Positions 1-5,808 of a DNA stretch of 5,860 bases are shown in pieces. Location of the stretch: positions 1 through 5,860 of the forward strand of contig URJQ01000137.1 in assembly GCA_900548195.1 (NCBI GenBank), in the 5' to 3' direction. This stretch comes from an uncultured Prevotella sp. Lineage in GTDB: Bacteria; Bacteroidota; Bacteroidia; Bacteroidales; Bacteroidaceae. How positions within the stretch are numbered: the first letter of the stretch is position 1; every line of letters starts with the position of its first letter. Under the pieces are notes generated by a model that worked only from the letters and a program-made list of their open reading frames with translations, made no database searches and had not been told where the DNA came from. Made by a program: the position numbers and the translations under genes.

Positions 1-14
1 TTAAGAGTATTAAA

Positions 15-92
15 TAGTATGGTAGATATAATCTCAGATATAAAGGCGCGTAGCGGCTCCTACGTAACTGTTATATGAGGTTATAGATACTA
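15..92. repeat. Long imperfect inverted repeat (hairpin) downstream of the SDR gene
   Basis: Four paired blocks nest around one centre: TAGTAT (15-20) with ATACTA (87-92), TATAA (27-31) with TTATA (81-85), CTC plus ATATAA (33-35, 38-43) with TTATAT plus GAG (71-79), and an apical CGTAG (49-53) with CTACG (60-64) around a 6-base loop. That gives about 25 base pairs in 78 bases, with small internal loops. A direct repeat TATGGTAG (18-25 and 91-98) also straddles the outer arm. The structure starts about 30 bp beyond the SDR stop codon on the minus strand, so it could be a 3' mRNA structure or terminator, although no clear U-run follows. It could equally be a small mobile or recombination element. 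No gene is seen in 1-123. The pairing is read directly; the role is unknown. Confidence 0.5.
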
Positions 93-123
93 TGGTAGGT
101 GATGCTGTTATTATTATAAATAA

Positions 124-1101
124 TTATGAACACTTACTTATAGTTTTCTTCATTTTCGATTTCATGTCTCCTTCTTTGACTCTCCATCCCAATGCTTCCA
201 GCTTGGCAGTGGAGAATACCGACTTGGTCACTACATTGTAACCAGCCTTCTCTGCATCGTCAGGCAGCTGCATGATAACCTTTCTATTGCCTATCTCCGC
301 TATCATTTCAGCGAGTTCACGGATTGATATATTAGAAGTATTGTCTGCAATATTATATGCCTCTCCGCTCTTACCTTCCAATAGGATATATAACAGAGCC
401 GACACACAATCATCTACATAGCACCATGACCTAAACTGACTTCCCGTGCTTTTCATCACTATATCCTCGCCTCGCTGGATATTCCTGATAAACTGAGCAT
501 AGACTCTATTATCAGACTCCGTGAAATACGGTCCATAGGTATGTGAAGGACGTGCTATTACGCAATCCATTCCATATTCTTTACCATAAGCGGCGCAAAG
601 GGTCTCTGCTGCTCTCTTGCTGGAAGGGTAACAACTTCGTGGAGAGTTTATATCCACATAGCCGTAATAATCCTCTGTAAAGACTCTGCCATCGCCTTCG
701 CCATACACTTCTCCTGATGAGACATAGAGGAAACGCTGCATATCATGAGCACGTCCATAATCAAGGAGATTCTTCACTCCATTGATATTTGCCAGCATCA
801 CCTCGACTGGATTATTGGCAAAGAAGTTAGGCGAAGCATTGCTTGCAGCATGGATGATATAGTCGAAACAGACGTCACAGTCCAACGGCTCCGTCACATC
901 ATACTTCAAGAAATGGTATCTCTCGTCGTCTTTGTATTCTGCAAATCGTCTCCTGGCTCTTTCTTCATTTCTTCCTGCCGCATAGACCGTTACGTCCAAA
1001 TCATCGGCACGAAGCAACATATCCACGAAAGCAGAGCCTATAAGACCTGTCGCACCTGTCACGAGGAGGGTCTTTCCTCGTAGTTTCTCTATTTCAGCCA
1101 T
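124..1101 (-). CDS. NAD-dependent epimerase/dehydratase (extended SDR), nucleotide-sugar modifying
   Basis: A 325-residue protein of the extended short-chain dehydrogenase/reductase family, which epimerises, dehydrates or decarboxylates nucleotide-activated sugars in the cytoplasm using bound NAD(P). Visible hallmarks are the Rossmann dinucleotide-binding motif GATGLIGS (residues 16-23), the HAASNASP strand-loop (84-91), the Ser-containing VSSGEVYG (127-134), the catalytic Tyr158-x3-Lys162 in CYPSSK, ARPSHTYGP (183-191) and FRSWCYVDD (223-231). The pattern GYVDINSPRSCY before the catalytic Tyr and the ASP loop recall UDP-glucuronate decarboxylase and dTDP-glucose 4,6-dehydratase, but the exact substrate cannot be read from the sequence. 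Its ATG overlaps the end of the cytidylyltransferase gene by 13 bp, implying translational coupling and a shared pathway, perhaps acting on a CDP-linked product for a surface polysaccharide. Length is normal for the family and no key residue is missing. Confidence 0.88.
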   Translation of the reverse strand: MAEIEKLRGKTLLVTGATGLIGSAFVDMLLRADDLDVTVYAAGRNEERARRRFAEYKDDERYHFLKYDVTEPLDCDVCFDYIIHAASNASPNFFANNPVEVMLANINGVKNLLDYGRAHDMQRFLYVSSGEVYGEGDGRVFTEDYYGYVDINSPRSCYPSSKRAAETLCAAYGKEYGMDCVIARPSHTYGPYFTESDNRVYAQFIRNIQRGEDIVMKSTGSQFRSWCYVDDCVSALLYILLEGKSGEAYNIADNTSNISIRELAEMIAEIGNRKVIMQLPDDAEKAGYNVVTKSVFSTAKLEALGWRVKEGDMKSKMKKTISKCS

Positions 1102-1805
1102 TCGTCTTTACTTGTATGCATGAGTGCCTTGAGTATCTCAAGATCCTCTACTGTCGTAACTTTAATATTCTTCTCCGAACCAGGCACTATGTGCATCTCC
1201 CTGCCTCCCACTTCTGCTATCAATGTGCATGAAGCCACACTGTTGGTGATGCCTTTCGCCTTGGCCTCCTCATGTATCTCAATGATATTGCCCAATCGGA
1301 AGGTCTGTGGCGTCTGCGTGCGGATAAGTCTGTCACGAGGTATGCTGGTGGTAGTGCTAAAGCCGTCATCACTCTCAAGGATTGCCTCACGACACTGAAT
1401 GCCAGTAATAGCATAACCGTAAGCCTTGCAGATAGCAATGTTTGATGATATAATATCCTGCGAGAGCAATGGTCTCACGGAGTCATGTATCAGCACGAGA
1501 TCATCATCAGCACAACCATTTTCTTTCAGTCCATAGATGCCGTTATGGATTGACTCCATACCTGTGCTTCCGCCTTCGAATATCCATTTCAGTTTGGTTA
1601 TGGAAAACTGGTTTGCATACGCCTGCAGCACTGTATCCCAGCCTTTTAGGCACACCACTGCGATAGCGTCAATATCTGGATGACGCTGGAAACACTTCAT
1701 AGTATGTATGATAATAGGACAACCATCTACGTGCATGAACTGCTTCGGAATATCCTGTCCCATTCTGTTGCCGCTTCCACCGGCTATAAGAACTGCTATA
1801 TTCAT
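1089..1805 (-). CDS. IspD/TarI-family cytidylyltransferase, probably for a surface polysaccharide precursor
   Basis: A 238-residue GT-A-fold nucleotidyltransferase that transfers CMP from CTP to a phosphorylated polyol. The N-terminal CTP-binding loop is LIAGGSGNRMG (6-16) followed by PKQF (20-23). HDSVRP (107-112) supplies the metal-binding Asp, RTQTPQTF (162-169) contacts the substrate and NIKVTT (213-218) is the conserved C-terminal Lys motif. Two sister functions are possible: MEP cytidylyltransferase (IspD, isoprenoid synthesis) and D-ribitol-5-phosphate cytidylyltransferase (TarI/Bcs1 type, CDP-ribitol for polymers). The usual IspD segment TDEAS is here TNSVAS (187-192), losing the Asp-Glu pair. 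The gene is coupled to a sugar-modifying SDR rather than to ispF or other isoprenoid genes. I therefore favour a TarI-like role in glycan synthesis, as inference. The ATG at 1805 is the first codon of the conserved start MNIAVLIAGG. Confidence 0.85.
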   Translation of the reverse strand: MNIAVLIAGGSGNRMGQDIPKQFMHVDGCPIIIHTMKCFQRHPDIDAIAVVCLKGWDTVLQAYANQFSITKLKWIFEGGSTGMESIHNGIYGLKENGCADDDLVLIHDSVRPLLSQDIISSNIAICKAYGYAITGIQCREAILESDDGFSTTTSIPRDRLIRTQTPQTFRLGNIIEIHEEAKAKGITNSVASCTLIAEVGGREMHIVPGSEKNIKVTTVEDLEILKALMHTSKDEWLK

Positions 1806-1818
1806 AATGTATTTTTCT

Positions 1819-1827
1819 GCAAAGGTA
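1819..1827 (-). promoter_or_regulatory. Bacteroidetes -7 promoter box for the cytidylyltransferase-SDR operon
   Basis: On the minus strand this reads TACCTTTGC, an exact match to the Bacteroidetes -7 consensus TAnnTTTG. An A/T-rich tract lies upstream, but there is no convincing -33 TTTG; GTTAA at about the right distance is the closest. The box ends 13 bases before the ATG at 1805, so the leader would be under about 10 nucleotides. The same 17-base string surrounding the box recurs in the toxin-antitoxin promoter. Confidence 0.7.
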
Positions 1828-1886
1828 ATAAAAATATAAGATTAACTGATGTTTTTAACTATTATTCTGTTCCTTTATCCATGAAA

Positions 1887-1911
1887 AGACATTAAAACGT
1901 ATGTAACGTCT
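1887..1911. other. Possible hairpin between the membrane gene and the cytidylyltransferase promoter
   Basis: AGACATT (1887-1893) pairs with AACGTCT (1905-1911), 7 bp with one G-T pair and an 11-base loop. A perfect 10-bp palindrome CTCTATAGAG (1910-1919) overlaps its end. Read as minus-strand RNA, the stem is followed by only a short U stretch, so it is at best a weak terminator for the membrane-protein gene. Confidence 0.25.
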
Positions 1912-1932
1912 CTATAGAGCATCATTTTAAGC

Positions 1933-1961
1933 AGACGGCAGCCTCAACGCATTGTCCGTCT
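1933..1961. other. Candidate stem-loop just after the membrane-protein stop codon
   Basis: AGACGG (1933-1938) and CCGTCT (1956-1961) form a 6-bp GC-rich stem with a 17-base loop that can add a 2-bp CA/TG extension. It begins nine bases past the stop of the membrane gene in the direction of transcription. The minus-strand RNA continues GCUUAAAA, with no U-run, so it is not a classical Rho-independent terminator. It may instead mark the mRNA 3' end. Confidence 0.3.
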
Positions 1962-1969
1962 TATCACCA

Positions 1970-3340
1970 TCATTTGAGAATACAACTACTTATCAGATGC
2001 AGATTATAGGTCCACATCATGACGGTGATAATCAGCATACTGACAGTCAACACGATGGATATTGCTCTCTTCTTTTCCATTTTCTTCAGCAGGAATGCTA
2101 TGCCTATTGGATAGATGAATGCCCAATGAGCCGTCATGATATATACGTCGCTCGCGGCAAAGCGGAAGACATAATGGATGATTGCATCGAACAGAACCAT
2201 CGACAATGTGGCTTGCATCAAGATGGAATTCCGTCCTGCCCATATTCCTGCCAGCATGAGAAGGAAGAGCAAAGCCTCTAATATATAAAACCAGCAATGC
2301 CCATAATAGACGAACACGGGACGATCTGCATTGGCATCGCCGAGCAGATGTTCCTCATGCAGGAAGAATCCCTCGCCTAATATGTTTTCATAGAGCAACG
2401 GCCAGCGGTCTATGGAAGTGTCGGTCCACTGAAACAGTTTATTATCCACGACCATATTCTTGTGCATACGTTCTTTCCTCGCCTGGTTTTCTGCATATTG
2501 CTTGGCAAAGACGGAGTCCTTCTCGATGCGCTTCTGCGTCATTTCCTCAGCGTGAGCCTTCTCTGATTTCACGGTATTATCCACCTGCCATAGGTATGCA
2601 CAGCCGATAATAGCAGTAGGAATCAGATATATCAGACTTCTCTTGAAGCATCTTGTCAACGGTTTTCCACCGTTTTTACATTCATGATAATAACTCACCA
2701 TATCGGCAAGCCATATCTTTACGCTGTTGGTCAAAGTCACTCCTGTGGCTACAAAGTATGTCATCATTATCTTCATAATGTGTGACAGTTTGCCTTTTTC
2801 CCCAGTCTTACAGGTTATCCACAGCGTCAAGAGCATCAATGTCATGGATAGCACCATGTGGTCGGGCACTATCGTCACCAGCATCACGTAGGCTATGGAG
2901 AAATAGAAGAAGCACAATATCAAGCTATTACGCCAACCGAGCCCGATTATCCTACGCATTATCTTATAGAGTAGCATCCATGCGCAGGTGCTTATTATGG
3001 TCCAGAGTATGCCTAAGATATATATGGCGCAGTTCTTATCCAGTACAGACATCAGCCATTCATTTAGCGATGAAAATGGCCATTCAAACACGGCAAGTAG
3101 CGGATGCCTCTCTATATTGTAGAGCGGGCGCCATTCTGATATGACTATATATGTGAAAGGGTCAAAGCCTGAGAGATGGAAATACGTAGTAAAAGCAGAC
3201 CAGAATCCCGCTTTCGGGTTAGTCCATATATCTGGATGATTACTCATCATCATGCCATTCAATGCTGAGAACACCAGAAATCCTATACTTCCTATCGTCA
3301 GCGCCTCTCTATACTCCCTTATTCTTTTCAGAAATCTCAT
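1970..3340 (-). CDS. Polytopic inner-membrane protein, DUF6080-like (possible GT-C-type)
   Basis: A 456-residue integral membrane protein. Hydrophobic stretches suggest about ten helices near residues 14-33, 103-125, 137-157, 160-177, 187-209, 235-251, 348-367, 371-391, 400-418 and 425-444. Between helix 1 and helix 2 lies a roughly 70-residue loop with SGFDPFTY (57-64) and ERHPLL (77-82). A second soluble segment (252-345) starts with a highly charged, probably helical stretch (residues 254-295) and ends with EEHLLGDANADRPVFVYYGHCW. A large first loop containing an acidic residue is typical of GT-C glycosyltransferases that use polyprenyl-phosphate sugars, but no diagnostic motif is present, so this is inference. 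It resembles my recollection of the DUF6080 family of Bacteroidales, which I could not confirm. The ATG at 3340 is preceded five codons earlier by an in-frame TAG, so the start is well bounded. Confidence 0.7.
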   Translation of the reverse strand: MRFLKRIREYREALTIGSIGFLVFSALNGMMMSNHPDIWTNPKAGFWSAFTTYFHLSGFDPFTYIVISEWRPLYNIERHPLLAVFEWPFSSLNEWLMSVLDKNCAIYILGILWTIISTCAWMLLYKIMRRIIGLGWRNSLILCFFYFSIAYVMLVTIVPDHMVLSMTLMLLTLWITCKTGEKGKLSHIMKIMMTYFVATGVTLTNSVKIWLADMVSYYHECKNGGKPLTRCFKRSLIYLIPTAIIGCAYLWQVDNTVKSEKAHAEEMTQKRIEKDSVFAKQYAENQARKERMHKNMVVDNKLFQWTDTSIDRWPLLYENILGEGFFLHEEHLLGDANADRPVFVYYGHCWFYILEALLFLLMLAGIWAGRNSILMQATLSMVLFDAIIHYVFRFAASDVYIMTAHWAFIYPIGIAFLLKKMEKKRAISIVLTVSMLIITVMMWTYNLHLISSCILK

Positions 3341-3352
3341 ATTTTCAATTTT

Positions 3353-3433
3353 CTATTGTAAGTAGGTAATCAAACTACCCAATCTACACACCAAAACGAT
3401 AATCAGCAACATAAAGGTGTCTGCCATAGCCAT
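3353..3433 (-). CDS. Small hydrophobic ORF (26 aa), in frame with the downstream membrane gene
   Basis: A 26-residue ORF reading MAMADTFMLLIIVLVCRL and ending GSLITYLQ, with a single hydrophobic stretch (about residues 7-24) that could span a membrane. Its TAG stop (3353-3355) is in the same frame as the following membrane gene, 12 bp before that gene's ATG, with no other stop between. It could be a genuine leader or small membrane protein translationally coupled to the next gene, an N-terminal extension lost to an amber codon, or chance. No family is recognised and there is no ribosome-binding site to support it, which is usual in Bacteroidetes. Codon evidence is too short to judge. Confidence 0.25.
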   Translation of the reverse strand: MAMADTFMLLIIVLVCRLGSLITYLQ

Positions 3434-3481
3434 CGATTCTGCATAGAAAACGCTTTTCTTTCTTTTCTCAATGCTACTATT

Positions 3482-3757
3482 TCAAAACAAATCTGAATGC
3501 GTTCCCGTTTCCAGAAGAAGAAGGGTTAATTCATTATCATTCTGTTCCCATACTAATAACCAATCTGGTTTTATATGACATTCCCACTGACCTTTATGGT
3601 TACCAGTTAGCTTGTGGGGTTTATATTTTACTGGCAGAACACCAGTTTCCATTAACAACACAATTACCCTACGCAGTTCATCCATAGGATAACCACGTTT
3701 CTTCATCTTCTCTATGCATTTATCAAATCTGCGCGTTGTACTAACAACGTATGCCAT
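3482..3757 (-). CDS. YafQ-like toxin, RelE/ParE-superfamily mRNA endoribonuclease
   Basis: A 91-residue type II toxin that in the YafQ family cleaves mRNA in the ribosomal A site and is held inactive by its antitoxin. Catalytic residues of E. coli YafQ (His50, His63, Asp67, Trp68, His87) have counterparts here: His48 in YKPHKLTG, His61, Asp65 and Trp66 in CHIKPDWLL, and His87 in the terminal ETGTHSDLF. The toxin therefore looks intact and active. I chose the ATG at 3757. It leaves one base after the antitoxin TGA (TGA-T-ATG) and gives the family's usual length of about 92 residues. A TTG at 3778 would add seven residues inside the antitoxin gene without any matching family sequence. Stop-start proximity implies coupled translation, so the toxin is made with its antitoxin. 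Confidence 0.9.
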   Translation of the reverse strand: MAYVVSTTRRFDKCIEKMKKRGYPMDELRRVIVLLMETGVLPVKYKPHKLTGNHKGQWECHIKPDWLLVWEQNDNELTLLLLETGTHSDLF

Positions 3758-3758
3758 A

Positions 3759-3992
3759 TCAAATATCCAAATGTGCAAACAGTTCGTCCGAGGTCTCGAA
3801 CGGTCCGCTTATTCTACCTTTCTTCTTATCTGACATAGCTTCCTTATAGCCCGCGGTTTTGGTTATATCTTTCGCTGAGCGTTCACTTGTGGTATGGAGT
3901 ATAGTAACTCCATCCAATGCAGCAAGGATTTTCTTCAAACTGGAGAGTATTGTCTTGTTCTCCACTCGTATAGTCATTGTTGTCATAGCCAT
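3759..3992 (-). CDS. RelB/DinJ-like antitoxin of the YafQ-type toxin
   Basis: A 77-residue protein encoded immediately before the toxin. Residues 4-10 (TTMTIRV) have the look of a ribbon-helix-helix DNA-binding beta strand, followed by a helical KTILSSLKKILAALDG (13-28). The C-terminal half, GYKEAMSDKKKGRISGPFETSDELFAHL (48-75), has the short acidic/amphipathic pattern common to toxin-wrapping tails of RelB-like antitoxins in Bacteroidetes. The DNA-binding assignment is by pattern and position rather than by a diagnostic motif. Methionines at 1, 3 and 6 are all possible starts; the first ATG (3992) is used. The protein should neutralise the toxin and, with it, repress the operon through the inverted repeat just upstream. 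Confidence 0.8.
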   Translation of the reverse strand: MAMTTMTIRVENKTILSSLKKILAALDGVTILHTTSERSAKDITKTAGYKEAMSDKKKGRISGPFETSDELFAHLDI

Positions 3993-4000
3993 ACATTTTT

Positions 4001-4029
4001 ACCAGAAAAAGAACCATTCTTCTTCTGGT
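4001..4029. promoter_or_regulatory. Inverted-repeat operator candidate of the toxin-antitoxin operon
   Basis: Two 12-base arms, ACCAGAAAAAGA (4001-4012) and TCTTCTTCTGGT (4018-4029), are complementary at 11 of 12 positions around a 5-base spacer. The repeat begins one base after the -7 box and ends eight bases before the antitoxin ATG, so it covers the expected transcription start. That is the classic position for autorepression by an antitoxin or toxin-antitoxin complex. As RNA it could also form a hairpin in the leader. Confidence 0.7.
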
Positions 4030-4030
4030 T

Positions 4031-4039
4031 GCAAAGGTA
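4031..4039 (-). promoter_or_regulatory. Bacteroidetes -7 promoter box for the toxin-antitoxin operon
   Basis: The minus strand reads TACCTTTGC, matching TAnnTTTG. An eight-to-nine base T tract sits just upstream. The expected -33 region falls at about 4056-4065, inside the end of the pseudouridine synthase gene, so promoter and upstream gene overlap. No clear -33 TTTG is seen. The predicted leader to the ATG at 3992 is roughly 30-35 nucleotides. Confidence 0.7.
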
Positions 4040-4054
4040 ATAAAAAAAAAGGAT

Positions 4055-5572
4055 TTACGAATGAAATTGCGGGATTATCTCCACCTTTATGTCGTCAAAA
4101 CGCAGGGATGCGGCATGGAGATAGAGCCTATCGGCATGATGCCCATAGAGATCATCGCCTAATATCGGCATTCCGAGTCCCTCTTTGCTGGCGCAATGCA
4201 CTCGCAACTGATGCGTCCTGCCTGTCAATGGCTGGAGGCGGATGATGGTATGTCCGTCTTTCTCACCTACTACTTCATAGCGTGTGACCGCCTTCTTGCC
4301 TTTCTCATAGTCCACTATCTGACGTGGTCGATTGAGATAATCGGCGCTGAGTGGCAGAGATATGGTGCCTTTCTGAGGCTTGTCTGCCGGCAAGATGCCT
4401 TCGAGGAGGGCGTAATATGTCTTTTCTATCTTCGTATGGTCGAGGAAAAGCGCCTGCATCTCACGGTATGCCTCTGCCGTCTTTGCTGCCACGAGGACAC
4501 CTGAGGTCTGCATGTCGAGGCGGTGCGCCATCTTGAGTTCGGGACTTTCGGGACGCATTTCGCGAAGTATATCCCACGCGCTGCGCCGTGCTGACTTACC
4601 CGGCACACTGAGCATTCCTGCCGGTTTATCGACTATCACGAGTCTTTCGTCCTCATATATCACGGTGAGCGTATCGCGTTTTTCCTCTGCCTCCAATGGA
4701 TTCTGATCCACTTCCATTCCCTGTAGCATCCAGCGTAATATCGGGGCGCAGCGTCCTTGGCATGAGCCTCGATACTCTGCTACGCCATTCTGAATAGTAA
4801 ACTCTGCTATTTCAATGGGTTGCAATTGATGCTTATAAGCGTATTGCAGGAGTTTTGGGGCGCAGCATTCTCCCGAACCTGATGGCGGAATGATACATTT
4901 CGACCCTGTCTCTCTTGCCCATTCGATGAATATATCGAGGAGATTCTTCTCTTCTCCCCTTGCATTGAGCATCACAAAGTGCTGGAATAGCCATTGCTGC
5001 AAAGCGTCGGAGCGCTGCTTTCGCTGTCTTTTCAGTTGGGTAATAGCATCCTGCAGGGCCTGCAAAGCCTCTCTTTTCTCTCTCACCATCTCGTTCCAAT
5101 GCGCTTTCTGACGGCGGTATTCGCCTTTCTCATGCTGTCTCTGGCGTATATAGACCGCCCGTTCCGCTTCGTCCTCCGGCATTGGTCGCGATGGTGGCAG
5201 AGCGGGTTTCTGCTTCTCCGCCTCATAGAGAGTTTCTCTTGCACTGCCCAATTCTTCCGAAGTACTGCGACGGTCTATCTCCTTGTTTATCTCCACTATC
5301 TCCGCCTCATGGCGTTTGAAGTAGCCGTCCTCCTGGAGATAGTCGAACACCGCCGGCACATAGCCTTCCCAATCGCCCTGTCCATTCACTTGTCCGGAGT
5401 AGGCCTTGAGCAACAAGATTTCTCCATTTCTGTCCTTTGCCAGCATAGCTCCGAACATTTTCCCTTTCTCCACCTCGTCCGTCCATTCCTCCCTTCGCAT
5501 TATGTCACGCACCATCTCCTCTACTTTCTCGCAGAGGTATGGTGATGGAGTATAATAGAATGGATTGTTCAT
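4055..5572 (-). CDS. RluA-family pseudouridine synthase with long N-terminal extension
   Basis: A 505-residue cytoplasmic enzyme that isomerises uridine to pseudouridine in structured RNA (rRNA or tRNA; target not readable). The catalytic domain is C-terminal, about residues 301-500: motif I VIVDKPAGMLSVPGK (312-326), the catalytic HRLDMQTSG (350-358) with Asp353, GRTHQLRVH (451-459) and LYLHAASL (483-490). It is about twice the length of a plain RluA. Residues 1-90 form an uncharacterised N-terminal part, about 91-195 is charged and likely coiled coil with a Pro-rich break (124-131), and 220-280 is a Cys-containing module with SGSGECCAPKLL (231-242) and GSCQGRCAPIL (269-279). Such fusions are known among Bacteroidetes and some proteobacteria. 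No S4 domain is apparent. Being monocistronic and independent of its neighbours, it looks like the ancestral resident of this region. Confidence 0.9.
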   Translation of the reverse strand: MNNPFYYTPSPYLCEKVEEMVRDIMRREEWTDEVEKGKMFGAMLAKDRNGEILLLKAYSGQVNGQGDWEGYVPAVFDYLQEDGYFKRHEAEIVEINKEIDRRSTSEELGSARETLYEAEKQKPALPPSRPMPEDEAERAVYIRQRQHEKGEYRRQKAHWNEMVREKREALQALQDAITQLKRQRKQRSDALQQWLFQHFVMLNARGEEKNLLDIFIEWARETGSKCIIPPSGSGECCAPKLLQYAYKHQLQPIEIAEFTIQNGVAEYRGSCQGRCAPILRWMLQGMEVDQNPLEAEEKRDTLTVIYEDERLVIVDKPAGMLSVPGKSARRSAWDILREMRPESPELKMAHRLDMQTSGVLVAAKTAEAYREMQALFLDHTKIEKTYYALLEGILPADKPQKGTISLPLSADYLNRPRQIVDYEKGKKAVTRYEVVGEKDGHTIIRLQPLTGRTHQLRVHCASKEGLGMPILGDDLYGHHADRLYLHAASLRFDDIKVEIIPQFHS

Positions 5573-5600
5573 TGGTGAGTCTTTTGATTAAAAGTGATGG

Positions 5601-5628
5601 TAAAAATATGAGTCTCAAATCGCACCAA
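5601..5628 (-). promoter_or_regulatory. Possible promoter of the pseudouridine synthase gene
   Basis: On the minus strand TTG (5626-5628) is followed after 17 bases by TATTTTTA (5601-5608), a partial match to the Bacteroidetes -33 and -7 boxes. The -7 lacks the final G and the spacing is a little short, so this is only a candidate. It lies 28 bp before the ATG in the only intergenic gap upstream of the gene. Confidence 0.25.
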
Positions 5629-5643
5629 GTTGTTTTTCCCACG

Positions 5644-5808
5644 TCACTTACCTTTTAATTCTTTCTCCAATTCCTCTATAGTCGGCATCGAGGACTTAAA
5701 GTCTTTTGGAAATAGTTGGGACAACTGATATTCCGATATGCCAATAGGTTCTTTATATGACTCCAAGGCATATTTAGCTACCACATTATCTTTATCTTTA
5801 CATATTCC
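5644..5808 (-). pseudogene. C-terminal remnant of a DUF1016/YhcG-type PDDEXK nuclease
   Basis: An open frame of 54 codons ends in TGA and reads GICKDKDNVVAKYALESY, then KEPIGISEYQLSQLFPKDF, then KSSMPTIEELEKELKGK. This matches the characteristic tail of DUF1016 proteins (pattern GxxxCKxKxNxVVxYAL, then PIGxSEYQL, then a Leu/Pro-rich SxxPTIEELExEL). A full gene is normally about 330-380 residues. Here an in-frame TAA (5809-5811) lies immediately upstream of the Gly, and the sequence from there to the window edge shows no further DUF1016-like residues in any frame. It is therefore most likely a decayed or truncated fragment with no function, left by a deletion or recombination. DUF1016 genes are often found near restriction-modification loci, so it may mark a former accessory segment. 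Confidence 0.7.

Noticed and set aside
45..70. GC-rich apical stem considered as part of a tRNA
   Set aside because: No cloverleaf arms, no TTCGANNC T-loop and no CCA end can be fitted around it.
745..1083. Plus-strand ORF opposite the SDR gene
   Set aside because: The translation has no recognisable motif and lies entirely within a well-supported minus-strand gene.
1952..2281. Plus-strand ORF of 109 codons opposite the membrane-protein gene
   Set aside because: Composition is a mirror of the opposite strand's hydrophobic codons (rich in His, Gln, Cys) with no domain; there is no promoter or partner.
3445..3459. Perfect 6-bp hairpin AGAAAA-CGC-TTTTCT after the toxin gene, as a terminator
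   Set aside because: The stem is almost all A-T and on the minus strand is not followed by a U-run; too weak to call.
4994..5545. Plus-strand ORF of 183 codons opposite the pseudouridine synthase
   Set aside because: It is antisense to the coiled-coil and N-terminal parts of a strong family member; its Leu/Phe/Ser-rich sequence is what the reverse of Lys/Glu/Arg-rich codons gives.
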